Shown piece after piece: positions 24,197 through 33,664 of a stretch of DNA of 64,000 nt. Below the pieces are notes generated by a model. That model had not been told where the DNA came from. It made no database searches and saw only the letters and a program-made list of their open reading frames with translations. The position numbers and the translations under genes are program-made. Every line of letters begins with the position of its first letter. Positions within the stretch are counted from its first letter, which is position 1. This DNA comes from Avimonas intestinalis (GTDB lineage: Bacteria > Bacillota > Clostridia > Oscillospirales > Acutalibacteraceae). Location of the stretch: NCBI GenBank assembly GCA_904380375.1, contig CAJFID010000005.1:34619-98618 (forward strand), read 5' to 3'.

Positions 24197-25394
24197 CGTA
24201 GAGCCCCTTCCCTTCCGTAATGATATCGTCGTAGAGCTTCAGATAGCCGTCCTCATCCGTCTCCTCACAAATGACGTAGTCCGGCTCGGAGTGCAGGATG
24301 TTCACCCGGCGGAAGGTGCAGGTATCCCCCACCAGGGCGTACACGCCGCTTTCCCCCTCGTCGTTTTTAATAATGCAGCTGCTGGGCACCCGCAGCCCCT
24401 CGTACTCCCGGAGCCGGATCTGCACCGGCTCTACCCGCATCGAAGACAGCTCGCTGGACATGATGGAGCATTCAAAAACCACCACCGTATTTCCTTCTTT
24501 ATCCCGGTTGGTGGCCACCACGGTGGCAGAAACCGCCTCGTTGGTGACAAAGGGGAAGAGCAGCGTCGGGGACATGTCAATCCGGACCTCCGCCGCATCC
24601 TCGGCGGGGATCAGACAGGCAAAATACCATTCGTAATTCTGCACCACCTTGCCGACATAGCCCGACGACTCCGTATCCGGAGTGCTGTCCAGCAGCTTGG
24701 AAAGCTCGTCGGGCGTCAGGAGCAGGGTTTCCTCTGCGGTCAGCGCATCCTCAAACCCGTCAATATCGTTCACAAAATAGCCCGCATCCGGCGAGGTGAT
24801 CGACGCCGTCGCCGCAGAAAATGCCCCTTCAAGAGAAGCCTTCTGCGCGGAAAGCGCGGCCAAGCGGTCGCTGAAATCGGCCACGGTCCCCACCGTGATC
24901 TGCCGTTTATTCATCAGCTCGAGCAGCCGGGCGCGCCAATCGGCCATATCCGAAAGGGAAAGGGCGTTCACCCCCTGCGTGATCTCCCCCACCAGCTGGC
25001 TGATCTGCTTGTCAATCACGTCAAGGTTCACCCGGTTTGCCGTCCCCTGGAGCTCAATCTGCTCTAGGGAGGCGATCTCCTGGTTCAGGCTGTCAAGCTC
25101 CTGCTGGGCCTTGGCGTCCGCTTCGGTGGGATAGACCTCGGCAACGACGCCGCCTTTGGAAACGCGGCTTCCGTTTTCAATCGTATACAGCAGGAAGCCG
25201 TCCGCCTCTCCGGGGATTTTCGTCTCGCTGCGGACGGCGATTCCCTCGGTGTCAATGGTATCGTAGACACTGTATTTGGTCACCGTTTCGGTCTTGACCG
25301 GGTTATACAGCACCTGATAAGCCTGATAGCCGACATAAGCGATCAGGAAAAGGGAGACAACCACCGTAATCAGGCGTTTCACAAAGGGTTCCAT
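24177..25394 (-). CDS. HlyD-like membrane-anchored adaptor protein
   Basis: 405-residue protein with an N-terminal membrane anchor (about 6-25: KRLITVVVSLFLIAYVGYQA). It then has a split lipoyl-like beta domain (about 40-85: DTEGIAVRSETKIPGEADGF, then ENGSRVSKGGVVAEVYPTEA), an alpha-helical coiled coil (about 95-215), and a C-terminal beta-barrel region (about 230-400). This is the membrane-fusion-protein plan seen in HlyD/efflux adaptors. No transporter gene is adjacent; it sits between miaA and yggS in the division cluster, a placement also typical of Clostridia, so it may have a division or envelope role. The function is unproven. Confidence 0.75.
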   Translation of the reverse strand: MEPFVKRLITVVVSLFLIAYVGYQAYQVLYNPVKTETVTKYSVYDTIDTEGIAVRSETKIPGEADGFLLYTIENGSRVSKGGVVAEVYPTEADAKAQQELDSLNQEIASLEQIELQGTANRVNLDVIDKQISQLVGEITQGVNALSLSDMADWRARLLELMNKRQITVGTVADFSDRLAALSAQKASLEGAFSAATASITSPDAGYFVNDIDGFEDALTAEETLLLTPDELSKLLDSTPDTESSGYVGKVVQNYEWYFACLIPAEDAAEVRIDMSPTLLFPFVTNEAVSATVVATNRDKEGNTVVVFECSIMSSELSSMRVEPVQIRLREYEGLRVPSSCIIKNDEGESGVYALVGDTCTFRRVNILHSEPDYVICEETDEDGYLKLYDDIITEGKGLYDGKTVR

Positions 25395-25405
25395 CGCTCT
25401 TCCTC

Positions 25406-26374
25406 CTAAGGGCGGCCGTTCGTCTGCGTATCCCCGGGCGGGATCGCCAGGGCCTCCTGCGCCGCGTCCGCCAGCGCCGGGAGCCCGGCGTATTCGTCAA
25501 TATAAAGGAACCGGGCGTTCCTGCGCCGCCGGAACCAGGTCAGCTGCCGCTTCGCATACCGGCGGGTGGAGCGTTTCAGGTTCTCCACCGCCTCCGAGAG
25601 GGGGAGCTCGCCCGCAAAATACGGCGCCAGCTCCTTATAGCCGATCGCCTGCAAAGCGGTGGGCGCGGTCGGCGCCGCCAGCGCCTGCTCCGCCTCCTGC
25701 AAGAGCCCGGCGGCCAGCATCTCGTCCACCCGGCGGTTGATCCGGCCGTACAAAACGGCGCGGTCGCGGCAATCGAGCACAAGCACCCGCGCCTCAAAGG
25801 GCGGGGGGACGCTGCGGGAAAAGCGGAGCTGCTCGCTCATGGTCATCCCCGTTGTGCGGTACAGCTCCAGCGCGCGGAGGATCCTCCCACGGTTGGCCGG
25901 ATGGAGCCTCTCCGCCGTTTCCGGGTCGACCGCCCGCAGCTCCGCGAGGAGGGGCTCGATGCCCTCCCTGTCGGCCCGGCGGGCCAATTCCTCCCGCACG
26001 GCGGGGTCTTCCCCGTTCCCGGCGAATTGGAGGTTGTCGACCACCGCGTCAATATACAGCCCCGTCCCGCCGCAGAGGAGGGGCAGCCGGCCCCGGGTGC
26101 GGATTTCCGCGATCGCCCGGCGGGCGTCCCCGGCATACCGCGCCACGCTGTATTTCTCCGTCAGGGGCAGGAAGCCCAGGAGGTGATGGGGCACGCCGCG
26201 CAGCTCGGCTTCCGTAGGGCGGGCGGTGCCGATGCGCAGGGGCTCGTACACCTGCATTGAATCGGCGGAAACCACCTCGCCGTCCAGCCGCAGCGCCAGC
26301 TCCACCGCCAGCGCGGTCTTGCCGGAGGCGGTAGGGCCGGCGATCACCGGCAGAAGGGGCTTGTTTTCAGGCAT
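25406..26374 (-). CDS. miaA: tRNA dimethylallyltransferase
   Basis: 322-residue enzyme that adds a dimethylallyl group to A37 of tRNAs reading UNN codons. The P-loop GPTASGKTAL is at residues 13-22, followed by DSMQVYEPLRIGTARPTEAE and VPHHLLGF, and the C-terminal region QLTWFRRRRNARF. The ATG at 26374 is preceded by AAAGGAG. It is downstream of mutL and upstream of the HlyD-like gene; the co-directional miaB lies further upstream, so both enzymes for the ms2i6A37 modification are in one gene run. Confidence 0.97.
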   Translation of the reverse strand: MPENKPLLPVIAGPTASGKTALAVELALRLDGEVVSADSMQVYEPLRIGTARPTEAELRGVPHHLLGFLPLTEKYSVARYAGDARRAIAEIRTRGRLPLLCGGTGLYIDAVVDNLQFAGNGEDPAVREELARRADREGIEPLLAELRAVDPETAERLHPANRGRILRALELYRTTGMTMSEQLRFSRSVPPPFEARVLVLDCRDRAVLYGRINRRVDEMLAAGLLQEAEQALAAPTAPTALQAIGYKELAPYFAGELPLSEAVENLKRSTRRYAKRQLTWFRRRRNARFLYIDEYAGLPALADAAQEALAIPPGDTQTNGRP

Positions 26375-26461
26375 AAGGGCGTCTCCTTTGGCATGGTCAT
26401 CAAGCGGCGGCGATTCCTCCCGGCCCCGGCTGCGTACAGGCGGCCTTCCAGCCGCTGCTGG

Positions 26462-28537
26462 CTATTTGGCCCGGCCGAACTGCTTTTCCAGCTCCCGCCT
26501 GGTCAGCTCAAAGCAGACGGGGCGGCCGTGGGGGCAGGTGCGGACATCGTCGGAAAGCAGGATCCGCTCCGCAACGGCCTGCCTCTCCTGCTCGGAGGTA
26601 GAATCCCCGGCCTTGACGGCGGCGCGGCAGGCGGTGGAATGATAGATCCACTCCAGCTTGTCCGTGGTGATCTCCCGCCGGCCGGAAGCGAGCCCCCCCG
26701 CGATTTCTTGGATCAAGGCGGCTACGTCCCCGCCGGTCAGGAGCATGGGCACTGCCCGCACCAGGACGCTGTGCCCGCCGAAGTCCTCCACCTCAAAGCC
26801 CGCTTGGGACAGGGTGGCGAGCTCGGGGATCAGGGCGGCGTACTCCTCCCGGCTCAGGGAGACCGACACCGGCTCCAGCAGGAGCTGGGCGTCCGACCGT
26901 TCGGCGGCCTTCAGCCGGTCGTAAAGGATCCGCTCATGCGCGGCGTGCTTGTCAATAAAGTAGAGCGCGTCCCCGCGCTGGGCGATGATGTAGGTGGCGA
27001 ACGCCTCCCCCAGGCAGCGGACGGCCGGCTCGTCCGTCGGCTTGTCCGGGGCCGAGACCGGCCCGGCCGAAAGAGGATCCGCCGGCTCCCCTTTCACGGA
27101 GGGGGCTTTCTGCGGCGGGGGCGCCCAGCCGCTCTCCTCTTCGGTACGCTGGATATCCGGCACGCGCAGCGGCCGCCCGTAGGATGAGCCTCCGTCGCGC
27201 AGGCCCGCCCCGCCGGCAAACGGCTTCGCGGGCGCTCCCCCGGAAGAAAGCGGCCCGTTCCCGTCGTCCAGGAAACGCTCCCAGAGGTTCCCGGCCGGGC
27301 GGGTATCTCCCGCCGCGTACGCGCCGGTACGGGCCGGGGCCGCTTGCCGGGAGGGCATCCCCGCGCGGGGGGAGGGCCCCTCCGGAACATCCGGCAGCTC
27401 CTGCCGGGCGGCCTGCTCCACCGCCGTATGGGCGGTCGGCGCGCCCGCATAGAGCCGCGTCTGCTCCGGGACTTCCCTTCCCGCGGCACTCCCGCCGGGG
27501 GGCGCAACCGGCGGGGTTTTCACCGGCAGGGACATGCTGGCCGCCGGGGCCGCCGCCTGCAGCGCGCTCCTGGTCCCGTGGTATACCGCGTCAAACAAGG
27601 GGCGCTCGTTGATAAAGCGGACCTCAATTTTAGCAGGGTGGACGTTGACGTCGACCGTCTCAAGCGGCAGGTCAATATGCAGCACGCAGGAGGGGAATTT
27701 GCCGACCATCATCGCCCCCTTGTACGCTTCCTCAAGCGCCGCCATGGCGGTGCGGGTCTTGACGTAACGGCCGTTGACGAAAAAATGCTGCATAGTGCGG
27801 TTGGCCCGCCCGCAGGTGGGCTTACAAACGTAGCCGTGAACATGCACGCCGTTCAAGGTATAATCAAGGGGGGTCATCCCCTTGGCGAAGTCCCGCCCGA
27901 AGACGGTGTAAATGCAGCTGAGGAGCTTCCCATCGCCGGGGGTGAGCAGCTCCTCCTTGCCGTCCCGCAGGAAGCGCACCGATACCTCCGGATGGGAAAG
28001 GGCGACCCGGTCGGCCACGCCGGCCACCGAATTCGACTCGCTCACATCCTTTTTGAGGAATTTCATCCGCGCAGGAACATTATAAAACAGATCCCGCACG
28101 ATAATGGTCGTTCCCTGGGGCCTCCCGGCATCCTCGCACAGGATTTCCTGTCCGCCCTCAATGACATAGCGGGTACCGGCCACCTCCTCGGCCGTACGGG
28201 TGAGCAGCTCTACCTTCGCCACTGCCGAGATCGACGCCAGCGCCTCCCCCCGGAAGCCCAGGGTGCCGATGGCTTCCAGGTCGTTTTCGGTGCGCACCTT
28301 GCTGGTGGCGTGGCGCAGGAAGGCGACCGGCACATCCTCCCGGGCGATACCGCAGCCGTTGTCGGTGACCGACAGGCTTTTGACGCCGCCGTTTTCAATC
28401 TCGACAGTGATGGCGCTCGCCCCCGCGTCAATGGCGTTTTCCATCAGCTCCTTGACCACGGAGGAAGGGCGCTCTACCACCTCTCCCGCGGCGATCAGCT
28501 CGGCGGTGTGCTTATCAAGTACATGGATTTTCGGCAT
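26462..28537 (-). CDS. mutL: DNA mismatch repair protein MutL
   Basis: 691-residue protein. The N-terminal GHKL ATPase (about 1-335) shows the motifs ELIAAGEVVERPSSVVKELM, DNGCGI and LGFRGEALASI. A long Pro/Ala/Gly-rich linker (about 340-510) leads to the C-terminal dimerisation/endonuclease domain, which has ACRAAVKAG and CPHGRP. The metal-binding endonuclease motif, usually DQHA(X)2E(X)4E, reads DKHAAHERILYD here, with K for Q and D for the final E. It is 71 nt downstream of mutS, the standard mismatch-repair pair. The ATG at 28537 begins the conserved MPKIHVLDKHTAELIAAGE. Confidence 0.96.
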   Translation of the reverse strand: MPKIHVLDKHTAELIAAGEVVERPSSVVKELMENAIDAGASAITVEIENGGVKSLSVTDNGCGIAREDVPVAFLRHATSKVRTENDLEAIGTLGFRGEALASISAVAKVELLTRTAEEVAGTRYVIEGGQEILCEDAGRPQGTTIIVRDLFYNVPARMKFLKKDVSESNSVAGVADRVALSHPEVSVRFLRDGKEELLTPGDGKLLSCIYTVFGRDFAKGMTPLDYTLNGVHVHGYVCKPTCGRANRTMQHFFVNGRYVKTRTAMAALEEAYKGAMMVGKFPSCVLHIDLPLETVDVNVHPAKIEVRFINERPLFDAVYHGTRSALQAAAPAASMSLPVKTPPVAPPGGSAAGREVPEQTRLYAGAPTAHTAVEQAARQELPDVPEGPSPRAGMPSRQAAPARTGAYAAGDTRPAGNLWERFLDDGNGPLSSGGAPAKPFAGGAGLRDGGSSYGRPLRVPDIQRTEEESGWAPPPQKAPSVKGEPADPLSAGPVSAPDKPTDEPAVRCLGEAFATYIIAQRGDALYFIDKHAAHERILYDRLKAAERSDAQLLLEPVSVSLSREEYAALIPELATLSQAGFEVEDFGGHSVLVRAVPMLLTGGDVAALIQEIAGGLASGRREITTDKLEWIYHSTACRAAVKAGDSTSEQERQAVAERILLSDDVRTCPHGRPVCFELTRRELEKQFGRAK

Positions 28538-28608
28538 AGCGCGCCTCCCTTATCTTCGTGTATCCTGCCCCCCGCCCGGCGAAGCCGCCCCGCTGCCTTC
28601 CGCCGGCG

Positions 28609-31227
28609 TCAATAGGCACCCGCCAGCTTGGTCAGCTCGTACAGGGTTTGCAGTGCCTCAATGGGCGTGAGGGTGTTCACATCAATCTCCTTGAGCCGCC
28701 GGACCACCTCGCTGTCCCCCGCCGGCAGGAGGGAAAGCTGCCCGTCCTCCCGCTCAAAGCGGTCCTTGGACGAAGCGCCGCGCCCGTCGGCCGGGATATC
28801 CCCGCTCTCAATGCCGCGCAGGATCTCCTTAGCGCGGGAGACCACCGCCTCCGGGATCCCGGCCAGCTTAGCGACCTCAATGCCGTAGCTGTCGTCCGCC
28901 GGGCCGCGGACGATCCGGCGCAGGAAGGTGATGTCGTCCCCCCGCTTCTTGACGGCAATATTGTAATTTTTGACCCCGTCGACTTCGCCCTCAATGGCCG
29001 TCAGCTCGTGATAATGGGTGGCAAAGAGCGCCTTGGCCCCCACCTTTTTGACCACGTATTCGAGCACGGCCCGGGCGATGCTCATCCCGTCAAAGGTGGA
29101 GGTACCCCGCCCGATCTCGTCAAAAACAATCAGGCTTTTCGCCGTCGCGTTCTTCAAGATTGAAGCGACCTCGTTCATCTCCACCATGAAGGTGGACTGG
29201 CCGGAGGCCAGGTCGTCCGACGCGCCGACACGGGTAAAGATGCTGTCGACAATCCCGATATTCGCGCTGTCCGCCGGGACGAAGGAGCCGATCTGCGCCA
29301 TCAGCACGATCAGCGCCGTCTGCCGCATGAAGGTGGATTTTCCCGCCATATTCGGCCCGGTGATCAGCGCGACCCGGTTCTCGTGGTTATCAAGCAGGGT
29401 GTCGTTCGGGACAAAGGGGGTGTCCTGGATCGCCTCCACCACCGGATGGCGGCCGTTCTTGATGACGATCTCCCCCTTGAGGTCGATCAGGGGGCGGGTG
29501 TACTTATTGCGCTGGGCGGTCTCGGCAAAGGAGCAGAGCACGTCCAGCCGCGCGATCGCCTGCGCGGTCGACTGGATGCGGTGCAGCTCGCCGGCCACCT
29601 TCAGACGCACCTCGGTAAACAGCTGGTATTCCAGCGCCACCACCCGGTCCTTCGCCCCCAGGACCCGCGCCTCAAGGTCCTTCAGCTCCTGCGTGATGTA
29701 CCGCTCGGCGTTGGCCAAGGTCTGCTTGCGGATATAGGTATCCGGCACCTCGCCGGTATAGGATTTCGACACCTCTATGTAATAGCCGAAAACCCGGTTA
29801 TAGCCGACCTTCAGCCCCTTGATGCCGGTGCGCTCCTTTTCCTGCGCTTCAATGCGGGCGATGATGCCCTTGCCGTCCGACATCTCAAAGCGGAGCTCGT
29901 CCACCTCGGCGTTGAAGCCCTCCTTGATGATCCCGCCTTCTCGCACGGAGAAGGGCGGGTCCTCCACAATCGCGCTTTCAATCAGGCTGTACACGTCGCT
30001 CAGCGGGTCGATTTCGTCCCGCGTCTCGCACAGCAGGGCGGATTTCACCGCAGCCATCCGCTCCCGGATCGGGTCCATGCGGCGGATGGTCTGGGATAGG
30101 GAGCGCAGCTCCCGCCCGTTGGCGCTCCCATAAACCACGCGGGTCATGATCCGTTCCAGGTCGTAGATATCCCGCAGGTACTCGGCCAGGTCGCCGCGCA
30201 GCATGGCGTCGCCCACCAGCTCGTCAACCGCGTTGTGCCGGCGCAGGATCTGCGCCGGGTTGATCAGCGGCTGCTCAATCCAGCTGCGGATCAGCCGCTT
30301 GCCCATCGCGGTCTTGGTGTGGTCAAGCACCCAGAGCAGCGTCCCCTTCTTTTCCTTATTGCGCAGGGTTTCGAGCAGCTCAAGGTTCCGGCGGGCGGTC
30401 AGGTCCAGCCGCATGAACTGCACGTCGGAATACACCTCAAGGTTGTTGACCCGCTCCAGCCCGTTCATCTGGGTGGCATACAGGTAATGCAGCGTCCCAC
30501 CGAGCGCCCGCACGGCGGAGAACATCCCCTCCAGCCCCATTTCCTCCAGGGACGCCTTGTGGAAATGCGCCAGGATGCGCTCCACCGCCTTGTTGTAGTC
30601 GAAGCCCTCCGCGTCGCCGAGCTGCGGGGTAACGCTGAGCCTTTCACGGATAAAGGCGGTCACCGTCTCCTGCCCCTGGGCGGCGTCGTTGAGCAGGACC
30701 TCGCTCGGGGCGAAACGGCCGAGCTCATTGGTCACGCGCAGGGCGACGTCCTGCCCCTTGATGTGGGTAAGATGGAGCTCGCCGGTCGAGCAGTCGGTAA
30801 AGCAGAGCCCGGCGTCCGCCGCCCCGTCCCCCATAAACAGCACGCAAAGGTAGTTGTTTTTCCCCTCGTCCAGCATGCTGCCCTCAATGACCGTGCCCGG
30901 CGTGATGACCCGGATGACGTCCCGCTTGACCAAGCCTTGGGCGGCCGCGGGATCCTCCATCTGCTCGCAGATGGCCACCTTGTACCCGCGGGCAACCAGC
31001 CGGGCGATATAGCTTTCGCAGGAATGATACGGGACGCCGCACATGGGCGCCCGCTCCTCCTGCCCGCAGTCCCGGCCGGTGAGGGTCAGCTCCAGCTCCT
31101 TGGACGCGAGCTTTGCGTCGTCAAAGAACATTTCGTAAAAATCGCCCAGGCGGAAAAAGAGGATACAATCCTCGTGCTGCTCCTTGATTTCAAAATACTG
31201 CTTCATCATCGGCGTCAATTCCGCCAT
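28609..31227 (-). CDS. mutS: DNA mismatch repair protein MutS
   Basis: 872-residue mismatch-recognition ATPase. The N-terminal mismatch-binding domain carries the conserved FFRLGDFYEMFFDDA (Phe-x-Glu motif F-Y-E). The C-terminal ATPase has the P-loop GPNMAGKST, Walker B VIFDEIGRGTSTFDG and the final helix-turn-helix dimerisation region. The ATG at 31227 is preceded by AAAGGAC. It is followed by mutL and preceded by the YlbF-like gene. Length and all motifs are normal. Confidence 0.98.
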   Translation of the reverse strand: MAELTPMMKQYFEIKEQHEDCILFFRLGDFYEMFFDDAKLASKELELTLTGRDCGQEERAPMCGVPYHSCESYIARLVARGYKVAICEQMEDPAAAQGLVKRDVIRVITPGTVIEGSMLDEGKNNYLCVLFMGDGAADAGLCFTDCSTGELHLTHIKGQDVALRVTNELGRFAPSEVLLNDAAQGQETVTAFIRERLSVTPQLGDAEGFDYNKAVERILAHFHKASLEEMGLEGMFSAVRALGGTLHYLYATQMNGLERVNNLEVYSDVQFMRLDLTARRNLELLETLRNKEKKGTLLWVLDHTKTAMGKRLIRSWIEQPLINPAQILRRHNAVDELVGDAMLRGDLAEYLRDIYDLERIMTRVVYGSANGRELRSLSQTIRRMDPIRERMAAVKSALLCETRDEIDPLSDVYSLIESAIVEDPPFSVREGGIIKEGFNAEVDELRFEMSDGKGIIARIEAQEKERTGIKGLKVGYNRVFGYYIEVSKSYTGEVPDTYIRKQTLANAERYITQELKDLEARVLGAKDRVVALEYQLFTEVRLKVAGELHRIQSTAQAIARLDVLCSFAETAQRNKYTRPLIDLKGEIVIKNGRHPVVEAIQDTPFVPNDTLLDNHENRVALITGPNMAGKSTFMRQTALIVLMAQIGSFVPADSANIGIVDSIFTRVGASDDLASGQSTFMVEMNEVASILKNATAKSLIVFDEIGRGTSTFDGMSIARAVLEYVVKKVGAKALFATHYHELTAIEGEVDGVKNYNIAVKKRGDDITFLRRIVRGPADDSYGIEVAKLAGIPEAVVSRAKEILRGIESGDIPADGRGASSKDRFEREDGQLSLLPAGDSEVVRRLKEIDVNTLTPIEALQTLYELTKLAGAY

Positions 31228-31328
31228 GGCGATCGTCCTTTCCGTTCATCCCGTCCGGTTTTCCCGTGCTTGCCGCGCCCCTGCGTCCAACCCTGCGCAG
31301 CCTTAGCAGGTGCTGTCTAGGCCGCCCG

Positions 31329-31748
31329 TCAATGGCAGCCTGCGCAGCCGGAGCAGTCGCCGCCGCAGCCGGCGGATTCCTCGATTTCGTCCGGATCCTG
31401 CCCCTGGGCGGACAGGGCGATGATGGTGGTCACGTTGTTGATCAATTGGTCCAGCTCCTGCTTGGCGGCCTGGTACGCCTGCATATGCTCGTTGGCCATC
31501 AGCCGGGCGTAAACATCCCGGATCTCCCCGTCAAGCTTCCGGATCTTCTCGCCGTCCTTCTCCTCGCGGGTGCTTTCCTGGTTGAGCGCGATGCGCTTTA
31601 GGTTAAACTCCCCAATCAGGTCCTGCAACTCCTTATCCTCGTCCGCCGCGTTCTGCGCCAGCTGGGTGCGGACAAAGCGCTCATCGTTCTGCAGCTCCCG
31701 GCCGATCGAGCGCGCCATGGCGATAATGGTATCAATAGATTCCTGCAT
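31329..31748 (-). CDS. YlbF/YmcA-family protein with C-terminal cysteine cluster
   Basis: 139-residue helical protein of the YlbF/YmcA family (core about 5-115: ESIDTIIAMARSIGRELQND through LDQLINNVTTIIALSAQG). In Bacillus these small proteins form a complex that promotes RNase Y activity and development. The C-terminus here adds a Cys/Gly tail, CGGDCSGCAGCH, which could bind a metal or Fe-S cluster. The ATG at 31748 has AGGAAG four bases upstream. Position between miaB and mutS is the typical place in Clostridia. The tail is the noteworthy part. Confidence 0.82.
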   Translation of the reverse strand: MQESIDTIIAMARSIGRELQNDERFVRTQLAQNAADEDKELQDLIGEFNLKRIALNQESTREEKDGEKIRKLDGEIRDVYARLMANEHMQAYQAAKQELDQLINNVTTIIALSAQGQDPDEIEESAGCGGDCSGCAGCH

Positions 31749-31812
31749 ACTGCTTCCTGCTTTCTTTTTATATTTTGTTTTTTTGCGGGCTCCCGCCTGC
31801 TTCTGCCCTCCG

Positions 31813-33243
31813 TTAGAGGACCCGCGCGATTTGCCCGGACAGAATCCAGCTGCGAGCAGCGGTAATTTCCACATCGGCCCGCCGGCCGACCAAGGCCGGG
31901 TCGCCGGGCACCCGCACCACAACATTTTCGGGAAGCCGCGCCTCAAGATAACCGTCCGCCTCGGCTTCAATCAGCGCCCGGCGGGTCTGCCCCACCATCG
32001 CCGCCGACTGGGCGGCGGCGATTTTCTCCTGCTCAGCGGTCATCTCCCGGAACCAGGCGGATTTCTCCTGCGCCGGGACCGGATCCTCCATTGCGGCAGC
32101 CGGCGTGCCCCGGCGGGGGGAATAGATGAAGGTAAACAGGGAGGTGAACCCCACCTCCCGGATTAAGGAAAGGGTCTGCTCAAAATCCTCCCGCGTTTCG
32201 CCGGGGAAGCCGACGATCACGTCGCTGGTAAACGACAGGCCCAGGATCACCCGGCGGGCATAACGGATCAGCTCAAGATACTGCTCCCGCGTGTAGCCCC
32301 GGTTCATCGCCTTCAGGATGCGGTTGCTGCCGGATTGGAAGGGCAGGTGGAAGTGCCGGGCCACCTTTTCGCACTCTGCGATGGTGTCGAACAGCCGGGG
32401 CGTCGCGTCCTTGGGGTGGGAGGTCATAAAGCGGATCAGGAAATCCCCCTCAATCGCGTTGATGCGGCGCAGCAGCTCAGGGAAATCCACCCCGTGCTCC
32501 TCCCCCTTGCCGTAGGAGTTGACGTTTTGCCCGAGCAGGGTGATCTCCCGGTACCCTTCCCGCACCAGCTCCCGCGCCTCCTGGACGATGCGCTCCGGGT
32601 CGCGGCTGCGCTCCCGCCCCCGCACATAGGGCACGATGCAGTAGGTGCAGAAGTTGTTGCACCCGTACATAATCGGCAGGAACGCCTTGAACTTCCCGTC
32701 CCGGTAAACCGGGATATCCTCCGCGATCACGCCGTCCTCCGCCGGGCGTTCAAACACCCGGACGCCGCCCAGCGCCTCATAGAGCAGCTCGGGGAAGCGG
32801 TGCAGCACATGGGTGCCGAACACCAGCCCGACAAAGGGATAGCTTTTTTTCAGCCGCTCGGCCACATGCTCCTGCTGCACCATGCAGCCGCAAAGGCCGA
32901 TCAGCACCCCCGGGCGGCGGCGCTTGAGGCTTTTGAGCGCCCCCACATTCCCGAACACCCGATCCTCGGCGTGCTCCCGCACCGCGCAGGTATTGAACAG
33001 GATCAAATCCGCCTGCTCGGGCTCCTCGGTAAAGCCGAACCCCATTTCGGCCAGCATCCCTTTGATATGCTCCGAGTCGGAGACGTTCTGCTGGCAGCCG
33101 TAGGTGCGCACGCAGGCCAGCGGCGCGCCGTAATCCCCGCCCCCGCGGCGGGCGGCATAATAAGCGCGCACCTTTTCTTCAAAGCCGCGCTGGCGCTCCC
33201 GCTCCTCGGGAGGGATCCGCCGGATTCTTGACGTAAGCGACAT
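31813..33243 (-). CDS. miaB: tRNA-2-methylthio-N6-dimethylallyladenosine synthase
   Basis: 476-residue radical-SAM methylthiotransferase that converts i6A37 to ms2i6A37. It shows the N-terminal MTTase domain (about 55-175) with its three cluster cysteines in RTYGCQQNVSDSE, FNTCAVRE and LCGCMVQQ. The radical-SAM motif CNNFCTYC follows, then a TRAM domain at the C-terminus (about 410-475). The longer frame to 33411 was rejected because the 5' extension lacks family similarity and includes the promoter; ATG 33243 gives a conserved start. It is the first gene after the promoter at 33383-33411 and heads the run to 18.6 kb. Confidence 0.96.
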   Translation of the reverse strand: MSLTSRIRRIPPEERERQRGFEEKVRAYYAARRGGGDYGAPLACVRTYGCQQNVSDSEHIKGMLAEMGFGFTEEPEQADLILFNTCAVREHAEDRVFGNVGALKSLKRRRPGVLIGLCGCMVQQEHVAERLKKSYPFVGLVFGTHVLHRFPELLYEALGGVRVFERPAEDGVIAEDIPVYRDGKFKAFLPIMYGCNNFCTYCIVPYVRGRERSRDPERIVQEARELVREGYREITLLGQNVNSYGKGEEHGVDFPELLRRINAIEGDFLIRFMTSHPKDATPRLFDTIAECEKVARHFHLPFQSGSNRILKAMNRGYTREQYLELIRYARRVILGLSFTSDVIVGFPGETREDFEQTLSLIREVGFTSLFTFIYSPRRGTPAAAMEDPVPAQEKSAWFREMTAEQEKIAAAQSAAMVGQTRRALIEAEADGYLEARLPENVVVRVPGDPALVGRRADVEITAARSWILSGQIARVL

Positions 33244-33382
33244 TTGTGAAACGATTCCTTTCCAAAGGGGCCGCCGGCCCCGACTACAGCCCCCGCCGCC
33301 TTCTCCGCAGGCTGTGAGCCCGCCCGGCGGGCCGGCCGGAGGGGCGGAACGCCGCCGGATCCAGCCGGATGCTGATTCAATT

Positions 33383-33411
33383 AGTATACCAAAATCCGAC
33401 CCTTTTTTCAA
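33383..33411 (-). promoter_or_regulatory. Sigma-A promoter of the miaB-mutSL run
   Basis: On the minus strand TTGAAA and TATACT are spaced by exactly 17 nt. It lies about 140 nt upstream of the miaB ATG in an AT-rich patch. The remaining 33412-33623 shows no gene or other clear signal. Confidence 0.75.
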
Positions 33412-33623
33412 CCAAAAAACGGGCGGCGGCGCCCAGCTTAAGAAATGCCTAAGGCGGTGCGCCGCGCGCCGTCCTCATCCGGTGCCGGGCCGTCAGCTGC
33501 AGGCAGGAAGGCGGCAGAGGGCGGGCCGCCGGCCCCTGCGTGAGGAACCGGCAGGGCCGGGGACAGCCTTCCTCGGCGCGGCTGCCCCTGCGGGCACGGC
33601 GGCATCCTTGGCAAAGCGCCAGA

Positions 33624-33650
33624 GAGGACCGGGGCAACGCCCCGGTCCTC
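33624..33650 (-). terminator. Terminator hairpin after the Rrf2 gene
   Basis: GAGGACCGGGGC pairs perfectly with GCCCCGGTCCTC across a three-base loop, 15 nt beyond the Rrf2 stop. There is no long T-run, only TCTGG, so termination may be partial. Confidence 0.6.
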
Positions 33651-33664
33651 GTATCAGCGGCCGC

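Noticed and set aside
31813..33411. miaB start at 33411
   Set aside because: The extension includes the promoter hexamers and lacks similarity; ATG 33243 is a normal family start.
33412..33623. Possible small ORFs between the miaB promoter and the Rrf2 terminator
   Set aside because: All frames are short, without ribosome sites or gene-like composition.
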